Part shown: positions 6,488 to 14,689 of the stretch, one piece after another
How positions within the stretch are numbered: the first letter of the stretch is position 1
Layout of the letters: every line of letters starts with the position of its first letter
Source of the DNA: Halisarca cf. caerulea
Taxonomy: Eukaryota > Porifera > Demospongiae > Chondrillida > Halisarcidae
Direction of reading: 5' to 3'
Assembly: GCA_963170055.1 (NCBI GenBank)
Contig: CAUJGJ010000397.1
Span: 8,661,801-8,679,300, forward strand
DNA length: 17,500 nucleotides
Translations under genes and position numbers: made by a program
Notes under the pieces: generated by a model
The model's input: only the letters and a program-made list of their open reading frames with translations
Database searches by the model: none
What the model was told of the DNA's origin: nothing

Positions 6488-9186
6488 ATGAGTAAGAGAA
6501 GACCTGATTATGTCAGAGCTAATAGAGCAGATTATAGGAGTAAGAAGAGGAGAGTTCAAGCAAGTCGTGCAATTGAAAGTAGATGGAAGCAATCAGTGCC
6601 ACCATTACAGGAAGTGACCAACGCCATTACTCCTACTGGCTCCAGGATTGTGGACCTGGAAAACTTGGCAGAGGGTGTATGTACAATTTCTACCCATAGT
6701 GCTAACTGTGGCGGTCCATGTATTTTAGAAGATACTAAGTGTCGTGCTGGATTAGCAGTAATTCTAATCGTTCGGTGTACCAAATGTCAAAAAAAGTTTG
6801 AAATACATACATCAAGCAAGGTACAAAACCAAAAAGGTATGTGGCAGGTAAATATTGCAGCAGTGCTTGGACAAGTGATTACAGGTGGTGGATGTGCACC
6901 GCTGAATAATTCACTTGCACCTATGAATATACCAGGCATGTCAAAACGTCTGTTCACCAGAACAGAGCAACTCCTCCATGACGAAATCAAGGATCTCTTA
7001 GTGGGCAAAATGATTGAAGCAGGGTGTGAAGAACTAAAATTGGCTGAGGAGCGAGGAGACTTTCACCAGGGAGTACCTGCCATTACTGTTGTGGTGGATG
7101 GAGGCTGGTCTAAACGATCACACAAACACAGTTACAATGCAAAAAGTGGAGTAGCTGTGATCTTTGGGCAAAACACCAGAAAGCTATTGTTCATTGGTGT
7201 GCGCAACAAATACTGCTCAATTTGTGCAACATGTGAACATCAGGCACGGCAACCACCCCAACATAGGTGTTTTCGTAATTGGTCAGGCTCATCATCAGCA
7301 ATGGAGTCAGACATTTTGGTGGAAGGCTTTCGCGCATCTGAGGTTACTCATGGTCTCCGCTACATGAGAATCATAGGGGATGGAGACAGCTCGGTCATGG
7401 CCAATCTTGTGCAGGCAGTTCCATACGGTCCTTTCATTCATAAAATTGAGTGTGCCAATCATGCTTGTAAATGCTACAGAACACGACTGGAACAGCTTGC
7501 CAAGGATCATCCAGAGTACAGGGGTCGAGGTGGTTTGACCAAGCAAGTCATCCAGTGGCTTACCATTGGTGCCCGCGTTGCTATTAGGATGCACAGCCAA
7601 ACTCGAGATGTCCAACAACTCCGACATGATCTACAAAATGGGCCCAGCCATGTGTTTGGAAATCACAGCAAATGCAATCCATCCTTCTGCAAAACTAGAG
7701 AAGCTGACATCCATCATTCTGACAGCAGCGACAATGATTCTGACGAGAATGAAGAGGCCAACACCAACATCCAAGATGCTACGATATCCCAGCAGCTGTA
7801 TGACATCATAGACCAGGAATGCGACAACCTACCAACTGCTACTGATGAATTCAGGGCACAATCTCGGAGACCACCATCAATAGTTTCAATCCCAGCAGGG
7901 TTACTGGACAAGATCGCAGCTTGCGGAGATCGATTGGTGATGCTATCATCACAGTTGATTGACAATGAAACCAGTAACCTTGCTGAGTGCTACATGTCTA
8001 TCAGATGCCGATACGATGGTGGAAAGCAGATGAATCGCATACAGTCAGGTTCCTTTGAAATGCGGTGCTTTGCAGCAGGAATGAGAATGCAGGATGGACC
8101 AACATGGCCAGTGGAGGCAATGGAGCACATAACTAGAACAGAATGTGGACAAGTAGGTCAATGGGCGACTCAGCATTCATGTAAATAGAGTTGTATCTAT
8201 TACTGCTTCCATTCCAGGTTTTCAAGTCTCATGTGGAGAAAAGGATTCACCAAGTCAGGTATGATCATCAGCACAAGACATCTATACCATATCGGGAGCA
8301 ACGGCACTCTGCACGGAACACTGCATCAGATCCACTCCAGCATGACTATGGCCCTAATTCACAGACACCAGATGTGGACCCAGAAGAGTTGGATAGGCTA
8401 TGTGTGGAGTATTATGAGCGAGAAGTGAGGACAACGCCAGTAACTTCTAAAGACATTGAAGTTAACACCAGAGAGCAGAGTGACAGCTCCTTGTGGCACT
8501 ACCATCGACGAATCAGGTTGACAGCTTCCAATTTTGGTCGAATTGCCCGTCGAAGAAAGCAAACTCCCATTGCAAACCTTGTCAAGAGCCTCCTCTACCG
8601 TTCTACTGTAAATGCACCTAGCCTTCGATGGGGTAAGACTCATGAAGACGATGCTAGGAAGGCATACCTGGAGTATATGAGAAAGAGTGGATGCACAGTT
8701 GCTACAGTGAAGTCAGGGCTAGTCATTGATGCACGGGATTCTTGCCTGGCTTGTAGTCCCGATGACATGGTTATTCTTCCTTGTGGAGAGCAAGGCTTAG
8801 TGGAGTACAAATGCCCTTACAAAGCCGGGAAAGAGCGCTTGACACCACAACAGGCTGCAACTCAGTTCAAGGATTTCTGCTCGACACCCGACCTCACAAA
8901 TCAAGACATTCTTGTCCTCAAGCGAACACACCCATACTACTACCAGATTCAGGGCTCTCTTGATATAACCGGGAAGCAGTGGTGCCATTTCGTCATCTGG
9001 ACACCTTCTGGCATCAGCGTGGAGAAGATAGAACGAGATGCCGATTTCTGGGAGCCATCCAGAACAACTATCTTGGAGTTCTACAAGCGCGCTGTTCTTC
9101 CCGAACTGGTTATGCCACGATACCCAAGGGGGCAAGCAATCCGTGAGCCTTTCCTCTCCGCCAACTCATCGTCGAGCTCTTCGTAG
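6488..9186 (+). CDS. Mutator-like transposase domain fused to a YqaJ-type nuclease, intact two-exon gene
   Basis: Exon 1 is 6488-8152 and exon 2 is 8218-9186; joined they give 877 residues without a stop. I chose the ATG at 6488 because the frame upstream has no other ATG. Residues 1-35 are Arg/Lys-rich (RSKKRRVQASR), a likely nuclear signal. Residues 65-540 match the animal Mutator-like transposase domain: Cys clusters (CGGPC, CTKC), VVVDGGWSKRS (D204), YNAKSGVAVIFG, VRNKYCSIC, GDGDSS (D298, D300), IECANHACKCY (E321), and a closing NETSNLAECYMS plus GGKQMNRIQSGSFEMRC. Residues 650-840 are a YqaJ/lambda-exonuclease-type PD-(D/E)XK nuclease: RLTASNFGRI, WGKTHEDDA (E698), CSPDD (D737), LVEYKCP (E751, K753), YYYQIQG (Q798). 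A Ser-rich tail ends it. The likely activity is DNA strand transfer plus end resection in the nucleus; this is inferred from family. The catalytic residues look present, unlike every neighbour. It may be an active transposon gene or a domesticated one. Confidence 0.85.
8153..8217 (+). other. 65-bp intron in the Mutator-YqaJ gene
   Basis: Donor CAA|gtaggt and acceptor ccattccag|GTTTTC with a pyrimidine-rich stretch before it. Exon 1 ends on a complete codon and exon 2 begins on one (phase 0), giving ECGQ|VFKSHVEK. Read through, the intron contains a stop (tag at 8186-8188). It lies at the border between the transposase and nuclease halves. Confidence 0.85.
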
Positions 9187-10060
9187 TAGCGGAAGCTATT
9201 CGCATGTAAATGGACACATGGGTTTGTAATTAGATAGTCACATGATATCACATGACTCTTACACGTTTTATCTTTTTTGATTGGGTATGTAGCATTTTTG
9301 ACGTTTGATCTCGTGTGTATTTGTCGTGGCTTGCTCATTTTTTTATTGCATCCTCGTGACTCCTCTGTGCTCAGATCTACGTATGATGACGACGAACAGA
9401 TCGATGATGGCTGAGCAGCGGCGGTTAGAATCTCTACTTGATCCGTCTTTATACATGTATCGACTCAGAAGTCACCATAGGAATAAACTATAGTTTTCTT
9501 CATACGTAGTTCTGAGGAGGATAGTGAAGGCTTCGCGTTAGCGCGGTTCAATCTGTACTCCTTCAACTTTTGCGCATGTCAGACGTCAAAAACATACCCT
9601 ATTATTTTCGGTCTGTTACGGAACCCGTGCCTACCTTTTGGGTGTAATGTGCAAGTAAAAGTAAGCTTTAAATGTTGAACGTTTTAGTCGAAAAACATTT
9701 GGTGCAACATAATTCGCTAGTCTTGTGTAAGAATGATTCAAACATAGTATTCAAATCGAGTTCTCAACGTGACCCCGCCCCCTTAACTCAAATTACTTGT
9801 TCTTGCTCTTAATGTACATAAAACGACAGTTAGAATATTGTTCTATGCACAAAACTTACTTTTACGGTGAAGAAATGAAGCAACTCTGAAACAAAGCTCA
9901 ACAGAAATCTCTGACACTCAGGGGCCTCTTCCAAGGTAAAGAACATTGACGTTTTACCGTAGGTGGGCGCTTATTCATTATTACATGACGTTTCGGTGAT
10001 GTCAACGTTCAACATTTTCATGCTGATCTAAACCTCTCTAATAGATACTTGCATGACTTT
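9187..10060. other. 3' flank of the Mutator-YqaJ gene; fragments of inverted repeats
   Basis: No gene is supported. A 62-codon frame at 9305-9493 has no recognisable content. Short inverted matches connect 9656-9686 (taaaagtaag, aaatgttgaacgtt) with 9853-9864 and 10003-10016, suggesting a worn non-autonomous element. 'ttaactcaaattacttgtt' at about 9784-9802 recurs at about 14621-14639, next to MITE copy B. The last 50 bases before 10061 continue, on the minus strand, the reading frame of the pogo fragment beyond the LTR element. Confidence 0.4.
9482..9487 (+). promoter_or_regulatory. candidate polyadenylation signal
   Basis: AATAAA about 300 bp past the stop codon of the Mutator-YqaJ gene, on the same strand. 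It is the first canonical hexamer after the stop that I noticed. Its use is unproven. Confidence 0.35.
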
Positions 10061-10065
10061 GCATT
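10061..10065. repeat. target site duplication (left) of the LTR element
   Basis: GCATT directly before the LTR start TGTAG. The identical five bases follow the right LTR at 11554-11558. A 5-bp duplication is usual for Ty3/Gypsy integrases. Confidence 0.88.
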
Positions 10066-10217
10066 TGTAGTATCGTTGCATGTGAATATTCATTTGTTGT
10101 AGCATGTTTAACCCTAGTCATGTGATGTAGAACATGTGTTAGTTTGAGTAGTGAAAGTGAAATTGTGAGTTAAAGAGTTTTGGTTAGAATCCAGTTAAAT
10201 CCAGTAGAGACATTACA
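10066..10217 (+). repeat. left LTR
   Basis: 152 bp, starting TGTAGTATCG and ending GACATTACA (TG...CA ends). It aligns with the right LTR through ttgcatgtgaatattcattt, catgtgatgtagaaca and gaaagtgaaattgtgagtta. Confidence 0.9.
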
Positions 10218-10239
10218 TTTTGGCGACAAGGATGGAATT

Positions 10240-10520
10240 CTGATTCCATATCTGGTGCTTGGTCCTCAGCAGTAGCCATTTGATGAGTGTGACCATGATG
10301 ATGATTCTTGCTACTGCCTTGTTGCTGATATTGTGTCTGCAGTTGACTACCTTGCAAGGGCCTTCTAGAATGACAAACTCGAGCTATAATGACCCTTCTT
10401 GTGACAATGATGACACACATAATCTTTAACCTTGCAGTTATCCCCTCGGTGCGATGGGTCGCCACAGCGGTGGCAAGCATTCCTTGACCGTTGCCCTGAT
10501 TCTGAGTAACGTGTCATCTT
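10240..10520 (-). pseudogene. gag zinc-knuckle segment, inverted within the LTR element
   Basis: On the minus strand one frame encodes a CCHC zinc knuckle, CHRCGDPSHRGDNC (C-x2-C-x4-H-x4-C), at about 10475-10434, preceded by a Ser/Arg-rich stretch. A second knuckle starts CHHCHKKGH. A one-base shift then moves the frame to ARVCHSRRPLQGSQ, which supplies the last Cys, and a Gln-rich tail. This is the nucleocapsid end of a retrotransposon gag, which binds the genomic RNA. It lies between the LTRs, yet the integrase, purine tract and primer-site all read on the plus strand, so the segment is in reverse orientation. Breakpoints lie near 10235 and 10505-10520. It is a fragment and not functional. 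Confidence 0.75.
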
Positions 10521-11240
10521 TGCAACTCATGGGTTGCCTGAGCAAATAGTTTCCGATAACAGACCTCAGTTCACGTCCCAAGCAATTCAAACCTTTGAGA
10601 AGCTCAATGGGATTCATCACATTTGTTGCTCTCCCTATCATCTCTCGTCCAATGGTCTGCCTGAACGTTTTGTCAGGACATTCAAAGAGGCCATGACTGC
10701 GTCTCGAGATGATGGCCATTCACTGCAGCACCATGTTTTAGATTTCCTGTTGACTTATCGATCAACACCTCATGCCACCACTGCTGAGAGTCCTGCATCA
10801 CTCATGTTCAAATGTCAGATTCGTACTCGCTTTGATTTGCTTCGGCCAAGCATGGAGTCCCATGTTGCAGCTCAACAGAGTCAGCAGAAGCTTTATCATG
10901 ACTCTCGTGCCCGCACACGTCAGCTTTCCATAGGTGATGTAGTTCTTGCACGTGACTTTCTACACCAACCAAAGTGGAAGATGGGACAAGTTTTGATGCA
11001 ACTTGGCCCCTTGACTTACCTCATTAGTTGAATGATGGTCGTCAGTGGAAACGTCATATTGACCACCTGAAGCCTTTCATCAACACCTCTGTGGAGCCAC
11101 ACGAGGATTTCACACCATCAACCGCTCACACTGATCAGGCCACAGATCTGGCTAATGCTGTTCCGCCATCTTCTACAACAATTGTTGAGCCACGGTATCC
11201 TCAGCATGTACACAAGCCTGTTGAACACTATGTGCTCTGA
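10507..11240 (+). pseudogene. Ty3/Gypsy integrase, C-terminal half
   Basis: The frame starts abruptly with FATHGLPEQIVSDN, which carries the second Asp of the integrase DDE core. The usual Gly after SDN is Arg here. It continues through the third-acid motif NGLPERFVRTFKEAM, then the helical RSTPHATTAESPASLMF, then a C-terminal domain with VLARDFLHQPKW. A TGA at 11029-11031 closes this frame. The neighbouring frame continues at once with NDGRQWKRHIDHLKPF, so a one-base deletion separates them, and coding text runs to the stop at 11240. Zinc-binding HHCC and first-Asp regions are missing. Integrase joins the cDNA to host DNA; this copy is dead. The style is that of metazoan Gypsy elements lacking an envelope gene. 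Confidence 0.87.
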
Positions 11241-11387
11241 TTGGAACTAGCTTGTGTATGTATGGTGTTGCTTAGTAGTATTGTTAGAGTAGTTCACATT
11301 TGATGTTTAGTTTTTGAATATATGTATTTAATCTTATTCTACTTAATTTTTGAAGGTGTAGTGTATTTTTTTGTAGTGTGAGGGAGA

Positions 11388-11553
11388 TGAAGTATTGTTG
11401 CATGTGAATATTCATTTGTTGTAGCATGTTTATTTCGTTGTGTACACTGTTAGTCATGTGATGTAGAACACGTGTTAGTTTGAGTAATGAAAGTGAAATT
11501 GTGAGTTAAAAAGCTTTGGTTATAACCCAGTTAGATCCAGTAGAGACATTACA
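11388..11553 (+). repeat. right LTR
   Basis: 166 bp, starting TGAAGTATTG after the purine tract and ending GACATTACA. Compared with the left LTR it has about 14 extra bases (around tttcgttgtgtacactg) and scattered substitutions. Confidence 0.9.
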
Positions 11554-11558
11554 GCATT
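11554..11558. repeat. target site duplication (right) of the LTR element
   Basis: GCATT, identical to 10061-10065. Confidence 0.88.
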
Positions 11559-11778
11559 TTTCTTGTCCACAGCCAAGCCATCCATTGTCCATACAAAGGA
11601 ATGTAGCTTCTCCTTGCTTTTCTTAATACTGGCAATGGTTAACTTCCCTACTCCATATTCTTCTGCAAGCTTTGCATGAGTTGCTCCAAACTTCAAACCC
11701 ATCTAATATAGCTAGCGTACTTTCTAATGAAAGAACTACTTGTTTTTGTTTGTTACCTGCTGCACTAGTACTAGCCAT
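11554..11778 (-). pseudogene. pogo/Tigger-like transposase, N-terminal HTH (CENP-B N/psq type) fragment
   Basis: From an ATG at 11778 the minus strand encodes MASTSAAGNKQKQVVLSLES and TLAILDGFE. After a frame change near 11700 it continues THAKLAEEYGVGKLTIASIK and KSKEKLHSFVWTMDG. This is the CENP-B-type helix-turn-helix that opens pogo/Tigger and jerky-like transposases and binds the terminal repeats. At VDKKNA the gene is interrupted by the LTR element; its continuation lies left of 10066, where the frame stays open for about a dozen more codons before a stop. The DDE domain is not found. Helix text is well conserved, so the family call is good even though little is left. Confidence 0.78.
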
Positions 11779-12176
11779 AGTTTCTTTCAGCTCGAAAATG
11801 GTGGGCATTAATTGGAATATAGACGGCACCCATGCCTCTGGTTAATCAAAGCGCAAGATAAGCGAGGCTCCACAGTACTTGCCATGGGTGGCACATTTGG
11901 TCTGTACTTGCAGAAGTCTGGATTGCAGTTACTATAGCCGTGTTTACACTTTGGATTTAAGCCGGATTACAATTCGGATCAAGTTAATCTGGATTACTCG
12001 TGCGTTCTGTCCACACTCTACACTTGAGCTGGCTTAAAAATGCGTTCGTAGATGATGGATAAGAGACTAATAATTCTGTACGTTTTAATGCCGCTTTTCA
12101 GAATGAATGCCGCTCGAAGACATACGCAAATGCTGAAAAGTATCGAATCCGCTTGGGCAAGACGCCTTTCATTTTT
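11779..12176. other. mostly unassigned; possible MITE end at about 11937-12030
   Basis: The segment starting 'agccgtgtttacactttgga' resembles GTTTACAC-type MITE termini, and internal AATCCGGATT-like pieces are mutually inverted (ggattaca, aatctggatt). I could not find the matching right end. A 95-codon frame from 12052 runs into the MITE remnant at 12177 and its microsatellite, so only its first part could be coding; I do not recognise it. Confidence 0.3.
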
Positions 12177-12235
12177 AGGGGCTGCCACAGGCAGCCCTTA
12201 TATTGTTTTCATTTGGACTTCCGGTGTAATACTCG

Positions 12236-12282
<47 letters not shown>
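12177..12282. mobile_element. foldback MITE, left-end remnant (copy C)
   Basis: A GC hairpin (AGGGGCTGCCACAGGCAGCCC) is followed by tatattgttttcatttgga and tactcgtc, matching the left end of copy A, then a (TA)n run at 12240-12280. The palindrome and right hairpin of copies A and B are absent, so the copy is truncated at or after the microsatellite. Confidence 0.72.
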
Positions 12283-12285
<3 letters not shown>

Positions 12286-12859
12286 AAAGATAGGCCGATT
12301 TTTTGTTCGCAGTTCACTGACACGCGCTTCGAGTGATTGCGGGAGAATCTTCACGATGGCTCGCTGTTGTGTCTAGAAAGAGACCTTGAGGGCTTCTTTT
12401 TACTCTTATTTGCGAAATGGAGAAATTTCGAAAATAGCCCGTATAAGCCTACGAACCACCATATTTGTTGTACGGACGAATCCTGACTAGAATACAACTT
12501 TTACCTTCGAATCAGTTTTCCATTAACTCCTCCTAGGAAAAGGATGCGAGTGCTTCGTGACAGTGGCTAATGCTCCTCGATATACCTGGTGAGTGACCTT
12601 ATCTATATAGCGGAATGATTTTCGCATGGAATTCAAAAGCGGTATCGGTGATAATAACGATGCCAACAGTCATGTTTGTGCGGAATGGTATCCGTAGTAA
12701 GTATACGGGTTTCCTGTCTAAGGCTACGTAAATTATGCCGCGAAATACGAATAGAAGAATCCTCTCAGATATTGTAATCTTATTTTGGGAACATGTAGTT
12801 TGTAGTTTGTATGCGTGACAAAATTGATGTATCTGTGTGTGTTTGTACAATATATGTTT
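12283..12859. other. no recognisable gene
   Basis: Mixed-composition sequence with short frames on both strands and no domain, terminal repeat or RNA structure that I can support. Confidence 0.4.
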
Positions 12860-12867
12860 CTGTGTGA

Positions 12868-12907
<40 letters not shown>

Positions 12908-13152
12908 ATGCGTGCATGCATATAGCACATGTTTGTATGCGTATGTATGTGTGCATGCGTGCATGCATATAACACATGTTTGTATGCGTGCGTGTGTGTG
13001 TGGGATAGTGTGATCTATATTATGTGATTAATTACCTACAAAGCAGTTTTGCATATAAGAAGCACACTCCATGTACTATACGAACACATGCATGCGCACA
13101 CGGGCGTGTGCATGTGTGTATGTGTGCAGGTGTGTGGCGTGTATGTGTGTGT

Positions 13153-13195
<43 letters not shown>

Positions 13196-13424
13196 GTGTG
13201 GTGTGTGTGTGTGTGTGTTTGTGTGTGGGGGGTTGTGTGTGTGGGGGGGTTGTGTGTGTGTGCGTGTGTGTGTATGTGTGTGTGTGTGTGTGTGTGCAGG
13301 TGTGTGGTGTGTATGTGTGTGTGTGGGGGGGGGGTTGTCTGTGTTTGGTGTGTTTGTGTGTGGGGGAGGTTGTGTGTGTGTGGGGGGGGTTGTCTGTGTT
13401 TGGTGTGTTTGTGTGTGGGGGAGG

Positions 13425-13468
<44 letters not shown>

Positions 13469-13609
13469 ATGCATATAGCACATGTTTGTATGCGTGTGTG
13501 TGTGAGTGGGATAGCGTGATGTATATTACGTATGTGATTATATGATATACAGTACTATTACCTACAAAGTAGTTTTGCATATATATAAGAACCAAACTTT
13601 ATGTACTAT

Positions 13610-13647
<38 letters not shown>

Positions 13648-13686
13648 ATGTGTATTTGCATGTGCATGCATGCATGCGTGTGTACT

Positions 13687-13755
<69 letters not shown>

Positions 13756-13773
13756 ATGTGTGTGGGTTGGTGA

Positions 13774-13814
<41 letters not shown>

Positions 13815-13847
13815 TGTTTGTGTGTGTGCATGTGTGTGGGTTGGTGA

Positions 13848-13892
<45 letters not shown>

Positions 13893-13989
13893 TGTGTACA
13901 TGTGTGTGTGTGTGTGTGTGTATGTGTCTGTGTACATGTGTGTGTGTGTATGTGTGTGTTTGTGTGTGTGCATGTGTGTGGGTTGGTGA

Positions 13990-14023
<34 letters not shown>

Positions 14024-14085
14024 TGTGTGTGTGTGTGTGTTGTGTATGTGTGTGTGTGTTGTGCATGTGTGTGTGAGAGAGAGTG
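12860..14085. repeat. compound (TG)n/(CA)n satellite with longer repeat units
   Basis: Long (TG)n tracts (about 12869-12905, 13141-13192, 13430-13468, 13610-13646, 13689-13754 and 13780-14060) alternate with variants. The motif 'ttgtctgtgtttggtgtg' with its G-run flanks occurs twice, about 55 bp apart (13336 and 13390). The motif 'gcatgtgtgtgggttggtga' occurs three times (about 13754, 13828, 13970). A unit containing catgcatata, cacatgtttgtatgcg, ctacaaag and gttttgcatata appears at 12958-13090 and again at 13466-13612, with a partial third start at about 12912. All long open frames here are Cys-Val or His-Thr repeats and are not genes. Confidence 0.93.
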
Positions 14086-14154
14086 CACGATAAAACAACT
14101 TCAAAGCATCTTTGAGAACAAGATCTGCACTTCATGTATATCAATCTACTCCAC

Positions 14155-14346
14155 ACTTTACATAAGGGTTGCACCCGTGTGACTAGGGGAAAAGGAGGCC
14201 AAACACCAAACATTGGCCTATACAACAATTGTTACAGTATAGCACTAGCTTACTACAGGCTCTTCTTGATATAATAACTACACTCAAATCAATAAATTTT
14301 CTTACAGCCTCTTCACTTGATATAAGGGTTACACCCGCCATCTGAA
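14155..14346. repeat. short dispersed direct repeats
   Basis: 'ataagggttgcacccg' (about 14162) recurs as 'ataagggttacacccg' (about 14322), each followed by 'actagggga' and AAG-rich sequence. Separately, 'acaggctcttcttgatataa' (14255) and 'acagcctcttcacttgatat' (14304) form a direct pair 49 bp apart. These look like nested duplications at the left shoulder of MITE copy B. No gene is visible. Confidence 0.6.
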
Positions 14347-14625
14347 CTAGGGGAGAAGACGTCCCCTAGTATATATAATATGGATTTGAAGAAATGTCTT
14401 AGAATAGAGAATTTATATAATAGTAATAGAGAAGTATGAATTTATACAGGAAGGAGTTAGAGGAATTGTTTTGAAAACAATTGCCAAATATGGCAATTGT
14501 TTTCAAAACAATCGTCCAGTTACAATAAACAGTATGTTCAATGAATGTTAAGCTGTGCACTTACATTCCAATGCTTTGCAAGTGATTTGAGTGCGTGGGG
14601 CGGCAGCCCCCACGAGTTTTTAACT
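14347..14625. mobile_element. foldback MITE, copy B
   Basis: Left hairpin ctaggggagaag...ccctag (14347-14369), then an arm shared with copy A (atatggatttgaagaaa, aatagagaa, ttatataatagta). Next is a palindrome at 14465-14512 with 21-bp perfectly inverted arms around AAATAT, then tgttcaatgaatgtt, and the right hairpin cgtggggcggcagcccccacg (14594-14614). It has a shorter left part than copy A, without the long (TA)n run. It sits directly upstream of the second Harbinger transposase. Confidence 0.8.
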
Positions 14626-14689
14626 CAAATTACTTGTTTCTTAGACTGCAGGTGCATCAGCGATACATTTTATCTGTTGTGCTTGCTTG

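Larger units (their letters stand above)
10066..11553 (+). mobile_element. Ty3/Gypsy-like LTR retrotransposon, internally deleted and rearranged
   Basis: Two short LTRs (10066-10217 and 11388-11553) bound 1.17 kb of internal sequence, and a perfect 5-bp duplication flanks the whole. A primer-binding-site-like TGGCGACAAGGATGG begins at 10221, three bases after the left LTR. A purine tract (agggaga, 11381-11387) precedes the right LTR. Protease, reverse transcriptase and RNase H are absent. What remains is a gag zinc-knuckle segment on the opposite strand and the second half of integrase. By eye the LTRs differ at roughly ten aligned positions plus an indel, so this is not a recent insertion. 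The element cannot move on its own. Confidence 0.9.

Noticed and set aside
8482..9186. YqaJ domain as evidence of a prophage or bacterial contamination
   Set aside because: The reading frame is joined by a spliceosomal intron to an animal-type Mutator-like domain and is surrounded by animal transposons.
9305..9493. 62-codon plus-strand frame after the Mutator-YqaJ gene
   Set aside because: Start-rich and Arg-rich in its second half, but no recognisable motif or splice context; more likely 3' untranslated sequence.
6250..9600. Long terminal inverted repeats around the Mutator-YqaJ gene, as expected for a MULE
   Set aside because: I compared the 5' and 3' flanks by eye and could not find a convincing inverted pair; this does not exclude diverged or distant ends.
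12052..12336. 94-codon plus-strand frame that might be a Harbinger first exon
   Set aside because: It runs through the MITE remnant and the (TA)n tract, and its first part matches nothing I can name.
13024..14228. Very long open frames of Cys-Val and His-Thr repeats on both strands
   Set aside because: They are translations of the TG/CA satellite in all frames and carry no protein signal.
14465..14512. 48-bp palindrome as a bacterial terminator or a microRNA gene
   Set aside because: No prokaryotic context; it recurs inside a MITE family, and the loop of six bases with fully paired arms is not microRNA-like.
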